From Mesobacillus sp. S13 (lineage in GTDB: Bacteria; Bacillota; Bacilli; Bacillales; Cytobacillaceae), in the NCBI RefSeq assembly GCF_020422885.1, contig NZ_CP084622.1:2065001-2129000 (forward strand): a stretch of DNA of 64,000 nt. Direction: 5' to 3'. Under the pieces are notes generated by a model that had not been told where the DNA came from, did no database searches, and saw nothing but the letters and a program-made list of their open reading frames with translations. This document shows positions 1 through 8,284 of this stretch, piece by piece; position 1 is the first letter of the stretch; every line of letters begins with the position of its first letter. The position numbers and the translations under genes were made by a program.

Positions 1-401
1 GCAGCCGCTTCAATGTTTGGGTGCTGACAGCTTATCAAATGCTCTTTGGAGGCATTATCCTCCTACTGATGGGAATTACGCTGGAAACACCGAAGCTGAC
101 GATTACTCCGATTTCTATCTCAGTGATTTTATGGCTGGCAATCATGGCCTCGATTGTCCAGTTTGCCATTTGGTTTTACTTGATCAATCAGGGAGACCCT
201 GGCAAGACGAGTGCTTTCTTGTTCCTGGCACCATTTTTCGGTGTGCTCACTGGCTGGGTACTGCTTAATGAGGTTGTCGAATGCCATGTTTATGCAGGCG
301 GAGCACTGATTTTCACGGGCATTTTTCTGGTGAACTGGACATTTAAGAAAGCGAATCAGGAGTTTGGTATTGGCAAAGCTGCTAAATCAGTAAATGACTA
401 G
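1..401 (+). CDS. EamA/DMT-family transporter, C-terminal part
   Basis: The reading frame is open from the left edge, so the gene starts outside the window; about 132 C-terminal residues are present. The visible part has four hydrophobic segments separated by short loops, with the pattern ending in a last helix (AGGALIFTGIFLVNW) followed by a short charged tail, as in 10-TM drug/metabolite (EamA) transporters. Such proteins export or import small metabolites across the cytoplasmic membrane; the substrate cannot be told from sequence. The stop is a TAG at 399-401 and the next gene follows after about 90 bp. Confidence 0.85.
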   Translation, partial: SRFNVWVLTAYQMLFGGIILLLMGITLETPKLTITPISISVILWLAIMASIVQFAIWFYLINQGDPGKTSAFLFLAPFFGVLTGWVLLNEVVECHVYAGGALIFTGIFLVNWTFKKANQEFGIGKAAKSVND

Positions 402-493
402 GTTGTATTCGTAAACTTTCCTATTTAATGAGCGGGTCGAGGTGTATTTTATAAAAATGATTTTGCTGGCGTTTAAAAGGAGTAATGTTCAGG

Positions 494-1165
494 ATGAAAA
501 GAGTCTTTTTATTGTTAGTGGCTATGGTGTTAATGGGTTTTGGCTCTATTGAAGTGAATCGTCATGTCCCGCCTGAAGTTTTCGAGACTGCAATGGATAA
601 TTACCAGGAGTTTCTTTCATTTGTGATTAACGATGGAAATCCGGAAGACTGGAAAATAGGGCAGTTTGTTGCCGATCATCAGCTAGTGATTGATAACAAG
701 TTGAATATAGCTATAAGACCATTAAATCAGTGGGTTGCTCCAGTGCTATACAATGGTTTGATCATCGGCCCCATGAGAGTGAATAAATCTTCTGAGGGAA
801 GATATGAAATCGTTGAGTTTGGTTTTTCGAGATCCACTTCACTTTTGCAGTTAAAGCCGGACGAATATTTTCTTTCCAATATGCAGTATGATCTTGAGTT
901 AGGATATACTCCATCCAGAGATTACATCCGTCCATTTGGCGGAAAGGCAGCCAGGCTTTTTGATGAATGGGGAGTCGATGCCGAAGGAATTCCACTAACT
1001 GAGTTTGAAGTTCTGATCAAGCAGCATTTAAAGGAAACTTATCCTGACCGTTTTCCCGAAAAAAAGCCATTGTCCAGATATTATTTGCTGGCTTTAATAC
1101 CAATAATTTTAATACCATTAGCAGTAGTACTAAGAAAAAATAAACAGTCTGATAAGGCTGGCTAA
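494..1165 (+). CDS. Membrane-anchored protein of unknown function
   Basis: This 223-residue protein begins with a signal-like hydrophobic stretch (residues about 4-20), has a roughly 160-residue extracytoplasmic region, and ends with a second hydrophobic helix (about residues 196-212) followed by a positively charged tail. I see no motif that identifies a family. An in-frame ATG at 485 is only 2 nt from the AAAGGAG ribosome site (476-482), so the ATG at 494 is the better start. It stands alone, about 110 bp before the sigma-factor gene. Confidence 0.7.
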   Translation: MKRVFLLLVAMVLMGFGSIEVNRHVPPEVFETAMDNYQEFLSFVINDGNPEDWKIGQFVADHQLVIDNKLNIAIRPLNQWVAPVLYNGLIIGPMRVNKSSEGRYEIVEFGFSRSTSLLQLKPDEYFLSNMQYDLELGYTPSRDYIRPFGGKAARLFDEWGVDAEGIPLTEFEVLIKQHLKETYPDRFPEKKPLSRYYLLALIPIILIPLAVVLRKNKQSDKAG

Positions 1166-1275
1166 ATTCAATTCCAGCATATGTTAAAGAAAGAATGATA
1201 AAAATTTTTGCAGGCCGTATCTTTCCTCTCCCTAAATCCGTTTAAGGGACAGAGAGGTTCAAAGGAGTGAACAGG

Positions 1276-1938
1276 ATGTCGATCGACAAGCTCAGGAAAA
1301 TGGATATAGCAAAGGATACCGGTGTCATGGACCATTATCAAAATCTTAAGAGATATTGCCGGTTTTTAACGCAGAGCAGCTGGGATGGTGATGATCTTGT
1401 GCAGGAAGTGACGGTTAAGGCAATCCACCATTATGAGCCTTCACAGATCAGCTCGGCCTTGTTGAAAAAAATGGCTTACAATCATTGGGTTGATACGGTC
1501 AGGAAGCGCAGCCGTGAGGTAACGGGAATACCGGAAGATCTCGCTTCATTTACTAATGGCAACGTGATCGATACAGTCGAGATGGTTTTGGCCAAATTGA
1601 CGCCGAAGCAGGCTGTTATTTTAGTTTTAAAGGAAGCATTCCGTTTTCAATCACGCGAAATCGCTGAGCTTATGGATACAACGGAAATGGCTATAAAAGC
1701 ATCTCTTCACCGGGCCAGGAAACGACTCGAGCGTGATGGAAACCTTCAAGAAGTGGATCAAGGACTCACCGAGGATGAAGAAAAGCTGCTGTCAGACTTG
1801 CTTTGCGAATCACTTCAGTCTGAGGATCCGACTGTGTTGCTTGAAAGCATCCAGGAGATCCCTTCACTTACTCCTTGTTCACCGGAGATGTCTTTACACT
1901 CTCGTTCACCTCTCTCTACTTTCAAAATGGCTGCGTAA
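1276..1938 (+). CDS. Sigma-70 family (ECF-like) RNA polymerase sigma factor
   Basis: The 220-residue protein has a sigma region 2-like segment near the N terminus ([17 protein letters not shown]) and a region 4 helix-turn-helix at about residues 108-152 ([15 protein letters not shown], then [21 protein letters not shown]), so it should direct core RNA polymerase to a specific promoter set. The ATG at 1276 is 8 nt after AAAGGAG (1261-1267); a GTG at 1267 overlaps that site. The tail after region 4 (about 60 residues) is not a recognised domain. The clpP paralogue follows 20 bp later with no terminator between, so the two are probably co-transcribed. No anti-sigma factor is adjacent. Confidence 0.8.
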   Translation: MSIDKLRKMDIAKDTGVMDHYQNLKRYCRFLTQSSWDGDDLVQEVTVKAIHHYEPSQISSALLKKMAYNHWVDTVRKRSREVTGIPEDLASFTNGNVIDTVEMVLAKLTPKQAVILVLKEAFRFQSREIAELMDTTEMAIKASLHRARKRLERDGNLQEVDQGLTEDEEKLLSDLLCESLQSEDPTVLLESIQEIPSLTPCSPEMSLHSRSPLSTFKMAA

Positions 1939-1958
1939 GCAGGAAAGGGAGGACCAAA

Positions 1959-2540
1959 TTGAGTACAATTCCTTATGTCATCGAACAATCAAACCGGGGA
2001 GAACGTTCATACGATATTTATTCAAGGCTTTTAAAAGACCGGATTATCATGCTTGGAGATGAAATCAATGACCAGGTGGCAAACAGCGTTATTGCTCAGC
2101 TTCTGTTTCTTGAAGCAGATAATCCTGAAAAGGATATCTCGATCTATATTAATAGTCCTGGAGGTTCAACCACAGCAGGATTCGCAATTTTTGATACGAT
2201 GGAATACATCAAGCCCGACATCAGCACAATCTGCATCGGAATGGCCGCATCTTTTGGAGCCATGTTGCTGCTTGCCGGTACAAAAGGGAAAAGATTTGCA
2301 TTGCCTAACAGTGAAATCATGATCCATCAGCCGTTGGGCGGTGCAAGAGGCCAGGCGACTGAGATTGAGATTTCGGCTAAAAGAATCCTAAAGCTGCGCG
2401 ACCATGTGAATCAAATTATTTCCGATAGAACTGGCCAGTCGGTTGAAAAAATCGCAAAGGATACTGACCGGGATTATTTTATGAGTGCACAGGAAGCTTT
2501 GGAATACGGGATTATTGATAAAATTATTACACGAACATAG
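1959..2540 (+). CDS. clpP: ATP-dependent Clp protease proteolytic subunit (second-type ClpP)
   Basis: The 193-residue protein is a full ClpP serine peptidase: Ser98 in GMAAS, His123 in [10 protein letters not shown] and Asp172 in DTDRD form the catalytic triad, and the N terminus ([20 protein letters not shown]) is typical. ClpP forms a double-ring chamber that degrades proteins delivered by ClpX/ClpC-type ATPases in the cytosol. Translation most likely starts at TTG 1959, placed after AAAGGGAGG (1944-1952); the frame is open further upstream but that overlaps the sigma gene. Its position behind a sigma factor rather than alone suggests it is an additional paralogue and not the housekeeping copy; this is inference. 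Confidence 0.93.
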   Translation: MSTIPYVIEQSNRGERSYDIYSRLLKDRIIMLGDEINDQVANSVIAQLLFLEADNPEKDISIYINSPGGSTTAGFAIFDTMEYIKPDISTICIGMAASFGAMLLLAGTKGKRFALPNSEIMIHQPLGGARGQATEIEISAKRILKLRDHVNQIISDRTGQSVEKIAKDTDRDYFMSAQEALEYGIIDKIITRT

Positions 2541-2570
2541 GGGCTGCTTAAGCAGTCCTGTTTTTTTTTT
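2540..2570 (+). terminator. Intrinsic terminator of the sigma-clpP unit
   Basis: A hairpin GGGGCTGCTT/AAGCAGTCCT (two G.U pairs) directly after the clpP stop is followed by ten or more T residues. Confidence 0.85.
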
Positions 2571-2592
2571 GCTAGAAATGACTGGCTGCCCC

Positions 2593-2601
2593 TGATATAA
2601 T
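2593..2601 (+). promoter_or_regulatory. Candidate extended -10 promoter of the aminotransferase gene
   Basis: TGATATAAT is a perfect TGn-extended -10 hexamer about 70 bp before the aminotransferase start. No good -35 is at 17 bp, which fits an extended -10 promoter. Confidence 0.45.
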
Positions 2602-2670
2602 CGAATTTATATTTTAAAAGATTCTAACAATTCACAGCGTTAAAGAAATAAACAGTAAGGGAGAATTTCC

Positions 2671-3852
2671 ATGAATATTTACGGATCAGAAAAGATTAGA
2701 AAGATGACATCAAGTATTTTTCAGGAAGTGGTTGACCGTAAACAGGCAGCATTGATGAACGGGAAAGATGTTATTGACTTATGTATAGGGAGTCCTGATT
2801 TTGGCCCGCCTTCTTTTGTAATGGAGGAACTTGCTAAATATTCGATGGATCCAGGGAGATATGGATACACGTTAAAGGGAATCAGTGAATTTAATGAGGC
2901 AGTTACATATTTTTATCAACAGCGTTATTCTGTTGAGCTAGAAGCCGAAAGTGAAGTCTTGCAGCTGATGGGCTCGCAGGATGGGCTAGCGCACTTGGCT
3001 ACTGCAATCATTGACCCTGGGGATTATGTACTTGTTCCGGATCCAGGTTACCCAATCTATGAAGCTAGCGTAACCATTGCCGGCGGGTCGATCTATGCTA
3101 TGCCTTTGTTGGAGAGAAATCAATATCTGCCGCAGCTGAATGAGATTCCTCTAGAAATCTTAGAAAAGTCAAAAATGATGATCTTGAGTTATCCTGGAAA
3201 TCCTGTCACGGCTCTGGCGGACAGCAGCTTTTTTGAACAGGTAGTCGAATTCGCTAAAGTACATAACATCCTCGTGGTGCACGACTTCGCCTATTCTGAA
3301 TTGATTTATGATGGGAATCCGAAAACCAGCTTCCTTTCGGTGGAGGGCGCCAAAGACGTAGGGGTAGAGTTTAACTCATTGTCAAAAACCTTCAATATGG
3401 CAGGCTGCCGCATTGGCTACGTCGCTGGGAATTCACAGGTGATCAATATTCTTGCTTCCTTCAAATCACATATCGATTACGGTATTTTTTACCCGATTCA
3501 AAAAGCAGCAATTGCTGCACTGACCTCAGATTATTCTTTTCTGGGGGATCAGCTGAAACAGTATGAAGCACGAAGGGATGCATTGGTTTCAGGGTTCAGG
3601 AATAGCGGTTGGCAAGTGGCCAATTCTCCGGCAACGATGTTTGTGTGGGCTAAAATTCCTGCCGGCTGGAAATCCCGCGATTTCGCTTTCAAGCTAATTG
3701 ATGAAGAAGGAATTGCCGTCGTTCCTGGTGATGCTTTTGGCAAACAAGGCGAAGGCTATGTCCGAATTGCCATGGTTCAGCCACCAGATAGACTGATAGA
3801 AGCATCTCAAAGGGTAAATAAATTTTTGTCTGGGTTTCCGGTCGGAATCTAA
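2671..3852 (+). CDS. PLP-dependent aminotransferase, class I/II (LL-DAP-aminotransferase-like)
   Basis: The 393-residue protein is a fold-type I aminotransferase. Visible landmarks are GSPDFGPP near the N terminus, YPGNPVTALAD (NP motif), a D-x-A-Y segment (VVHDFAYSELIY), and the Schiff-base lysine K239 in NSLSKTFNMAGCRIGY. The overall pattern resembles LL-diaminopimelate/alanine aminotransferases, but substrate cannot be assigned safely. It starts at an ATG 7 nt after AAGGGAG. It is monocistronic, lying between a terminator and the S-box promoter. Confidence 0.88.
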   Translation: MNIYGSEKIRKMTSSIFQEVVDRKQAALMNGKDVIDLCIGSPDFGPPSFVMEELAKYSMDPGRYGYTLKGISEFNEAVTYFYQQRYSVELEAESEVLQLMGSQDGLAHLATAIIDPGDYVLVPDPGYPIYEASVTIAGGSIYAMPLLERNQYLPQLNEIPLEILEKSKMMILSYPGNPVTALADSSFFEQVVEFAKVHNILVVHDFAYSELIYDGNPKTSFLSVEGAKDVGVEFNSLSKTFNMAGCRIGYVAGNSQVINILASFKSHIDYGIFYPIQKAAIAALTSDYSFLGDQLKQYEARRDALVSGFRNSGWQVANSPATMFVWAKIPAGWKSRDFAFKLIDEEGIAVVPGDAFGKQGEGYVRIAMVQPPDRLIEASQRVNKFLSGFPVGI

Positions 3853-3871
3853 TAATATTTCGATAAACGAA

Positions 3872-3900
3872 TTGACTTTTGAATGAATTTGGAATATTAT
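3872..3900 (+). promoter_or_regulatory. SigA-type promoter of the S-box operon
   Basis: TTGACT (3872-3877), a 17-bp spacer and TATTAT (3895-3900) sit about 32 bp before the riboswitch aptamer. Confidence 0.75.
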
Positions 3901-3931
3901 CACTTTAACGAACTAAAATTTAATATTTATG

Positions 3932-4047
3932 TCTTCTTATCAAGAGAGGTGGAGGGAAAGGCCCTGCGAAACCTCGGCAACAGGTTCTTAAAGAATACTG
4001 TGCCAATTCCTGCGGACAATTTTTGTCTGAAAGATGAGAAGAGAGTA
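3932..4047 (+). promoter_or_regulatory. SAM-I (S-box) riboswitch aptamer
   Basis: The leader has the S-box landmarks in order: CTTATCAAGAGAGGTGGAGG at the 5' side of P1/P2, GGCCCTGCGAAACC, CGGCAAC, TGCCAATTCCTGC and closing P1 strand AGATGAGAAG. In this class SAM binding stabilises P1 and lets the terminator form, switching off sulfur/methionine genes. Here GAGAAGAGAG at the end of P1 can pair instead with CTCTCTTCTT of the terminator, which is the expected antiterminator. It therefore controls the flavin monooxygenase/ATP-grasp operon. Confidence 0.95.
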
Positions 4048-4054
4048 TGATATG

Positions 4055-4086
4055 GCTCTCTTCTTGAAGAAGGGAGCTTTTTGTTT
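4055..4086 (+). terminator. S-box-controlled terminator
   Basis: GCTCTCTTCTT/AGAAGGGAGC hairpin followed by TTTTTTG. Its 5' arm is complementary to the 3' strand of the riboswitch P1, giving the terminator/antiterminator switch. Confidence 0.9.
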
Positions 4087-4182
4087 TTAGGAGGCTTATT
4101 TATGAGTCTTTATTGTTTTACTTATAAAACCAACTTATCAGGTTTGTTAAGTTGGAATTCTATGAGCAGAGGAGAGATTGAG

Positions 4183-5232
4183 ATGAAATACGGATTTTGG
4201 CTGCCTATTTTTGGCGGATGGCTAAGGAACGTAGAAGACGAAAACATGCCGCCTACCTTTGACTATGCAAAGAAAGTGATTCAATCAGCAGAACAATGGG
4301 GCTACTCTACAACATTAATTGCCGAATTATACTTGAATGATATAAAAGGGCCAGAGTGCGATTCCCTTGAAGCATGGACAACTGCTGCCGCACTGGCTTC
4401 AGTAACGGAAAAAATTGAAATAATGGCAGCGGTTAGACCGGGCTTCCACAATCCGGCTATCACAGCAAAAATGGCGGCAAATATTGATCAACTCAGCAAC
4501 GGTCGATTTACGCTTAATGTTGTTTCAGCATGGTGGGAGGAAGAAGCAAGGCAATACGGCGGAATTTTTACCGAACATGATGAGCGATATGACAGGACTA
4601 TAGAGTTCATAGATGTACTCAAGGGACTATGGCGTGATGAAACCTTCTCTTATGAAGGCAAGTTTTATCAGCTCAAGGATACGAAGCTGTTCCCGAAACC
4701 AGTTCAGCGGCCGAATCCGGTCCTTTATGCCGGCGGAGAAAGTCCAAAAGGAAAACAGACCATTGTTGAAAAATGTGATGCCTATGTCATGCATGGCGGA
4801 ACAGTAGAAGAAATTGAACGGAAAATTACAGACATGAAAGTCCGCAGAGCGGCTACGTCAAATCCAGAATTGTCGGAGTTCGGAATGGCTGCCTATGTCA
4901 TTTGTCGTGACACCGAGGAAGAAGCATTCGCAGAATTGAAACGCATTACGACTGTAAAGGAATCAAGTGCCTATGCTGGCTTTAAGGATTTCACAAGTAA
5001 ATCCCAGCTTGAACAACAAATCCAGCACCAGGATTACTCGGTGTCAAACCGTGGGTTACGCCCGAATTTAATTGGCACTCCAGACCAAATCGCCGAGCGA
5101 ATTCTTCAGTATGAACAAGCCGGATTAGGGTTGCTTCTGCTGCAATTCTCTCCGCAGCTCGAAGAAATGGAACGTTTCGCAAAGCAGGTTATGCCTCTTG
5201 TTGAGGCAAAAAGAAAGCAAGCGATTGCTTGA
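4183..5232 (+). CDS. LLM-class flavin-dependent monooxygenase, dimethyl-sulfone/alkanesulfonate type
   Basis: The 349-residue protein is a bacterial-luciferase-like (TIM barrel) FMNH2-dependent monooxygenase; MKYGFWLPIFGGWLR, PGFHNPAITAKMAANIDQLS and the WWEEEARQYGG segment fit the SsuD/SfnG branch that cleaves C-S bonds of sulfonates or sulfones. Control by an S-box leader supports a sulfur-scavenging role. Two starts are possible: ATG 4183 after AGAGGAGAG fits family N termini, while ATG 4102 has an excellent GGAGG site but would add 27 unrelated residues; I prefer 4183. A perfect 8-bp hairpin (CCAACTTA/TAAGTTGG) lies between the two. The flavin reductase partner is not in the window. Confidence 0.88.
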   Translation: MKYGFWLPIFGGWLRNVEDENMPPTFDYAKKVIQSAEQWGYSTTLIAELYLNDIKGPECDSLEAWTTAAALASVTEKIEIMAAVRPGFHNPAITAKMAANIDQLSNGRFTLNVVSAWWEEEARQYGGIFTEHDERYDRTIEFIDVLKGLWRDETFSYEGKFYQLKDTKLFPKPVQRPNPVLYAGGESPKGKQTIVEKCDAYVMHGGTVEEIERKITDMKVRRAATSNPELSEFGMAAYVICRDTEEEAFAELKRITTVKESSAYAGFKDFTSKSQLEQQIQHQDYSVSNRGLRPNLIGTPDQIAERILQYEQAGLGLLLLQFSPQLEEMERFAKQVMPLVEAKRKQAIA

Positions 5233-5256
5233 ACTACCATAAGGAGATGAGTAAAT

Positions 5257-6210
5257 ATGAGCAAAGTATATATCATCCATGAAAATAGTGAATGGACAAT
5301 TCATTTAACAAAGCGGTTAGAGGAGCTAGGTGTTCCTTTTGAGGAATGGCATCTTGACGAAGGACTGCTGGATTTATCAAAGGAACCGCCACAAGGTATT
5401 TTTTATAGCAGGATGAGCGCTTCGTCTCACACGAGAGGCCATCGATTCGCTCCGGAATATACTGCCCAGGTTTTAGCCTGGCTGGAGGCTCACGGACGCA
5501 AAGTTTTCAACGGAACACGCGCGCTGGAACTGGAAGTTAGCAAGGTCAAGCAATACCTTGAGCTGGCCAAGCAAGGAGTAAAAACTCCAAGGACAATAGC
5601 GACTGTCGGTAAAAAACAGCTCTTAGAAGCGGCCAAGGAATTCGAAGGGAAAGCGTTTATCACTAAGCATAACCGTGCAGGAAAGGGTCTTGGAGTACAA
5701 CTTTTTCAATCGGCTGATGCATTGAAGTCATATGTTAATGGCTCTGCATTTGAAGAACCGGTGGATGGTGTTACGCTCATTCAGGAATATATCCAGTCTC
5801 CGGAGAACTATATAACAAGATGTGAGTTCGTAGGCGGAGAATTTGTTTATGCCGTGAGGGTCGATACATCTGAAGGCTTTGAATTATGCCCGGCAGATGC
5901 CTGCCAGATTGGAGACCTTTTCTGTCCTGTAGGAGAAGAGGTTGATGAAAAGCCGAAATTCCAGGTTATCGATGGATTCAAGGACCCTATTATTGATCAA
6001 TATAAGAGAGTGCTAGAAGCTAACAATATTAATGTTGCCGGAATTGAATTCATCAGAAATGAGTCAGGTGAAATTTTCACTTACGATATCAATACAAATA
6101 CTAACTACAATTCTGATGCCGAAGCAAAGGCAGGGAAATTCGGCATGCTTGAGTTAGCAAAATTTTTAGGAGAAGAGCTGGCTGCGGAGTATGGCATAGT
6201 GACAAGATAA
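5257..6210 (+). CDS. ATP-grasp ligase, RimK-like
   Basis: The 317-residue protein has an N-terminal Rossmann-like region (KVYIIHENSEWTIHLTKRL), then the ATP-grasp part: KHNRAGKGLGVQLF as the glycine-rich ATP loop, the hinge strand LIQEYIQ, and the metal-binding end FTYDINTNTNYN (D and two N residues). Such enzymes join a carboxylate to an amine or thiol through an acyl phosphate. It lies 24 bp after the monooxygenase gene in the same S-box operon, so its product is probably a sulfur- or methionine-linked compound; the substrate is unknown. ATG follows AAGGAGATG. Confidence 0.85.
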   Translation: MSKVYIIHENSEWTIHLTKRLEELGVPFEEWHLDEGLLDLSKEPPQGIFYSRMSASSHTRGHRFAPEYTAQVLAWLEAHGRKVFNGTRALELEVSKVKQYLELAKQGVKTPRTIATVGKKQLLEAAKEFEGKAFITKHNRAGKGLGVQLFQSADALKSYVNGSAFEEPVDGVTLIQEYIQSPENYITRCEFVGGEFVYAVRVDTSEGFELCPADACQIGDLFCPVGEEVDEKPKFQVIDGFKDPIIDQYKRVLEANNINVAGIEFIRNESGEIFTYDINTNTNYNSDAEAKAGKFGMLELAKFLGEELAAEYGIVTR

Positions 6211-6240
6211 GCAGGGGATTCCCCCTGCTTTTTTATTTTT
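6211..6240 (+). terminator. Intrinsic terminator of the S-box operon
   Basis: GCAGGGG/CCCCTGC hairpin with a long T-rich tail, placed right after the ATP-grasp stop. Confidence 0.92.
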
Positions 6241-6307
6241 TCTAAGGTGAAATGTGATAATCTATATTTAACAAAAGATGGAATTATACTACAGGAGATT
6301 AAGAGAA

Positions 6308-7117
6308 ATGAATAATCAAATGTTGCAAAATAAGTTAAGTGCCGATTGCGAAAGTTGCTTTGGTTTATGCTGTGTGGCTTTGCCATATGCGAAATCAGCT
6401 GACTTTGCTTTTGATAAGGGTGCCGGGGTGCCTTGTCAGAACTTGCAGAAGGATTACTGTTGTGGGATTCATAACAAACTGAGGGATGAAGGCTTCAAAG
6501 GATGTACAGTTTACGAATGCTTCGGTGCGGGGCAAAAGGTTTCACAAGTTACCTATAGGGGGCTGGATTGGCGAGACCAGCCAGATACAGCGAAAGAAAT
6601 GTTCGATGTATTCCCGATCATGCAGCAGCTACATGAAATGCTACTTTACTTGGATGAATCCATGAAATTAGAGTACGCGAAGCCATTATACGGTAGTCTC
6701 CGAACTATTTATGAAAAAACAGAACAGCTTACAAACCTTGAATCTGCTGAAATTCTCAAGTTGGATATTCCTGCACATCGAGCAGAGGTTAACGGATTCC
6801 TCTTAAAAACCAGTGAACTGGTCCGTTCTCGAGTAAAAAACAGGAAGCAGCCGAGAGGAAAGAACCTTTTTGGTGCCAGGTTAATAGGAGCGGATCTCAG
6901 AGGATCCGATTTACGGGGCGCACTGTTGATTGCTGCAAATCTCAAAGGAGCTGACATGAAGGTGTGTGACTTTATCGGTGCCGATTTAAGGGATGCCGAC
7001 TTAAGCGATGCAAATCTGGAAGGCAGCTTTTTTCTGACTCAGGCTCAGATCAACTCATCAAAAGGTAATGCTGAAACCAAATTACCTTCGACACTAAATA
7101 GGCCTACACACTGGTAA
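6308..7117 (+). CDS. Cys-rich N-terminal / pentapeptide-repeat protein
   Basis: This 269-residue protein has a Cys-rich N terminus (CESCFGLCCVALPY, then CQNL, CCGIHNKL, CTVYEC) that looks like a metal-binding YkgJ-type module, a middle helical part, and a C-terminal run of pentapeptide repeats of the A(D/N)LxG kind (about residues 188-245: GADLRGSDLRGALLIAANL and following). Pentapeptide repeats form a right-handed beta helix and serve as interaction or DNA-mimic surfaces. The ATG at 6308 has AGGAG upstream; an ATG at 6278 lacks a ribosome site. Function is unknown. Confidence 0.8.
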   Translation: MNNQMLQNKLSADCESCFGLCCVALPYAKSADFAFDKGAGVPCQNLQKDYCCGIHNKLRDEGFKGCTVYECFGAGQKVSQVTYRGLDWRDQPDTAKEMFDVFPIMQQLHEMLLYLDESMKLEYAKPLYGSLRTIYEKTEQLTNLESAEILKLDIPAHRAEVNGFLLKTSELVRSRVKNRKQPRGKNLFGARLIGADLRGSDLRGALLIAANLKGADMKVCDFIGADLRDADLSDANLEGSFFLTQAQINSSKGNAETKLPSTLNRPTHW

Positions 7118-7136
7118 ATCTGAAGGAGGAGTTAAA

Positions 7137-7223
7137 ATGACGGCATTTGTAATATTGATTGGCAGTATCTTTAGTGTCCTGGCAGTTGGATTTGGAGCAA
7201 AAGTTTGGAAGGATAAGAAGTAG
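7137..7223 (+). CDS. 28-residue single-helix membrane peptide
   Basis: A short ORF with a near-perfect ribosome site (AAGGAGGAG, 7122-7130) and ATG at 7137 encodes one hydrophobic helix (FVILIGSIFSVLAVGFGA) and a basic tail ending KVWKDKK. It is 19 bp after the pentapeptide-repeat gene, without terminator, so it is probably co-transcribed. The composition is that of small Bacillus membrane peptides; role unknown. Confidence 0.65.
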   Translation: MTAFVILIGSIFSVLAVGFGAKVWKDKK

Positions 7224-7307
7224 TTATTGTTTAGTTCTTGAAAAAATGGCTAAATTTTGAAACTTATCGAATGTCCTTCCGTATTAAACATAAAGGGGGG
7301 AGAGCAT

Positions 7308-7853
7308 ATGAAAAAGTTATCATTTATTCCTATAATCTTTCTACTATTGCTTTTCGGCTATCAGCAAAAACAAAACGAAGTGCTCGATACAAGTAAACTT
7401 GAGAAAGTTGAACAAACTGGAAATGCCACTGAGGAACAATTGAAAAGTATTCCGATCCTTTATAATGTACCATCCTTGAAAGTTGGCTTAGATTCTTTGC
7501 CATTTGAAGTAATTCCGCCTAAGGATTTTCCTTTTGACGCCATGCCGCTGAAAATGACGATTGAAGATTTTAAGCATGATGGGAAGGATTTACAAGTCAA
7601 TTTTGACAGTGTTTCAAAAAACAAAGAAGATAACATCATTTTCATGATTACTGTCCATAATTTTAAAATTGAATATCCAGAAGGTCCAGGGGACGAAGTT
7701 AAGCTAGCTGATGGGACGGCTGGAGATTATATGAAAGGAACTCTCGTTTTTGAAAAGGATGGAATCTATTATAGTATTGGCTATTACAATCCTAATATCT
7801 CGGATGAGCAATCGAAGAAAGACACTATTGCATTGGCCAATCAAATGTTATAA
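7308..7853 (+). CDS. Exported protein with degenerate lipobox, unknown function
   Basis: The 181-residue product begins MKKLSFIPIIFLLLLFGY, a signal peptide that looks like a lipoprotein signal except that the expected lipobox Cys is Tyr (TAT at the position where TGT would give LLFGC). The mature part is a compact beta-rich domain with no family I recognise. The ATG at 7308 follows AAAGGGGGG; the frame is open upstream but without a ribosome site. As drawn it would be secreted or N-terminally membrane anchored, not lipid modified. Confidence 0.7.
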   Translation: MKKLSFIPIIFLLLLFGYQQKQNEVLDTSKLEKVEQTGNATEEQLKSIPILYNVPSLKVGLDSLPFEVIPPKDFPFDAMPLKMTIEDFKHDGKDLQVNFDSVSKNKEDNIIFMITVHNFKIEYPEGPGDEVKLADGTAGDYMKGTLVFEKDGIYYSIGYYNPNISDEQSKKDTIALANQML

Positions 7854-7860
7854 GCCTGAG

Positions 7861-7891
7861 AAGAACGCATGAAAATTTTGCGTTCTTTTTT
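7861..7891 (+). terminator. Intrinsic terminator
   Basis: AGAACGCA/TGCGTTCT hairpin followed by TTTTTT after the degenerate-lipobox gene. Confidence 0.85.
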
Positions 7892-7954
7892 GATTGCTGG
7901 TAAAGAAAGGATAGCAATTTTCTGTTTGGTTAAAACTAGAATTGGTGATTAAAA

Positions 7955-8248
7955 ATGAAATCTATTCTGGTGACAATGACTTGGTTCTCTAGTATTGTTC
8001 TTTTGTCTCTTGCCTATGAAGACTACCTTTACTCCCAGTTTGGGGTTCATTCTGTAAAGGGGACCGTTGAGGATAAAGGAGTAACTAATACAACCATGAA
8101 TACATTTGGCAACTTTACTGAGGAACGGGAATACTGGATACGGCTTAATGGAGAAAAAATTGTGGTGACCAAAGCGATTTACGAGAATGTACATCAGGAC
8201 AGGCAAATTAAGCTTATGAGAACTCAGCATGGCATGGTGATTGAATAA
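7955..8248 (+). CDS. Small membrane-anchored protein, unknown
   Basis: A 97-residue protein with an N-terminal hydrophobic helix (residues about 4-20) and a polar, mainly beta C-terminal region. No family recognised. The ribosome site is weak (GGTGATT), but the ORF lies cleanly between two terminators and has normal codon use. Confidence 0.55.
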   Translation: MKSILVTMTWFSSIVLLSLAYEDYLYSQFGVHSVKGTVEDKGVTNTTMNTFGNFTEEREYWIRLNGEKIVVTKAIYENVHQDRQIKLMRTQHGMVIE

Positions 8249-8249
8249 A

Positions 8250-8284
8250 GAAGATGGTCCGCATTATATCGGACCATCTTTTTT
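8250..8284. terminator. Bidirectional terminator
   Basis: AAGATGGTCCG/CGGACCATCTT hairpin with T-runs on the plus side; it lies between convergent genes and can serve both. Confidence 0.88.
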
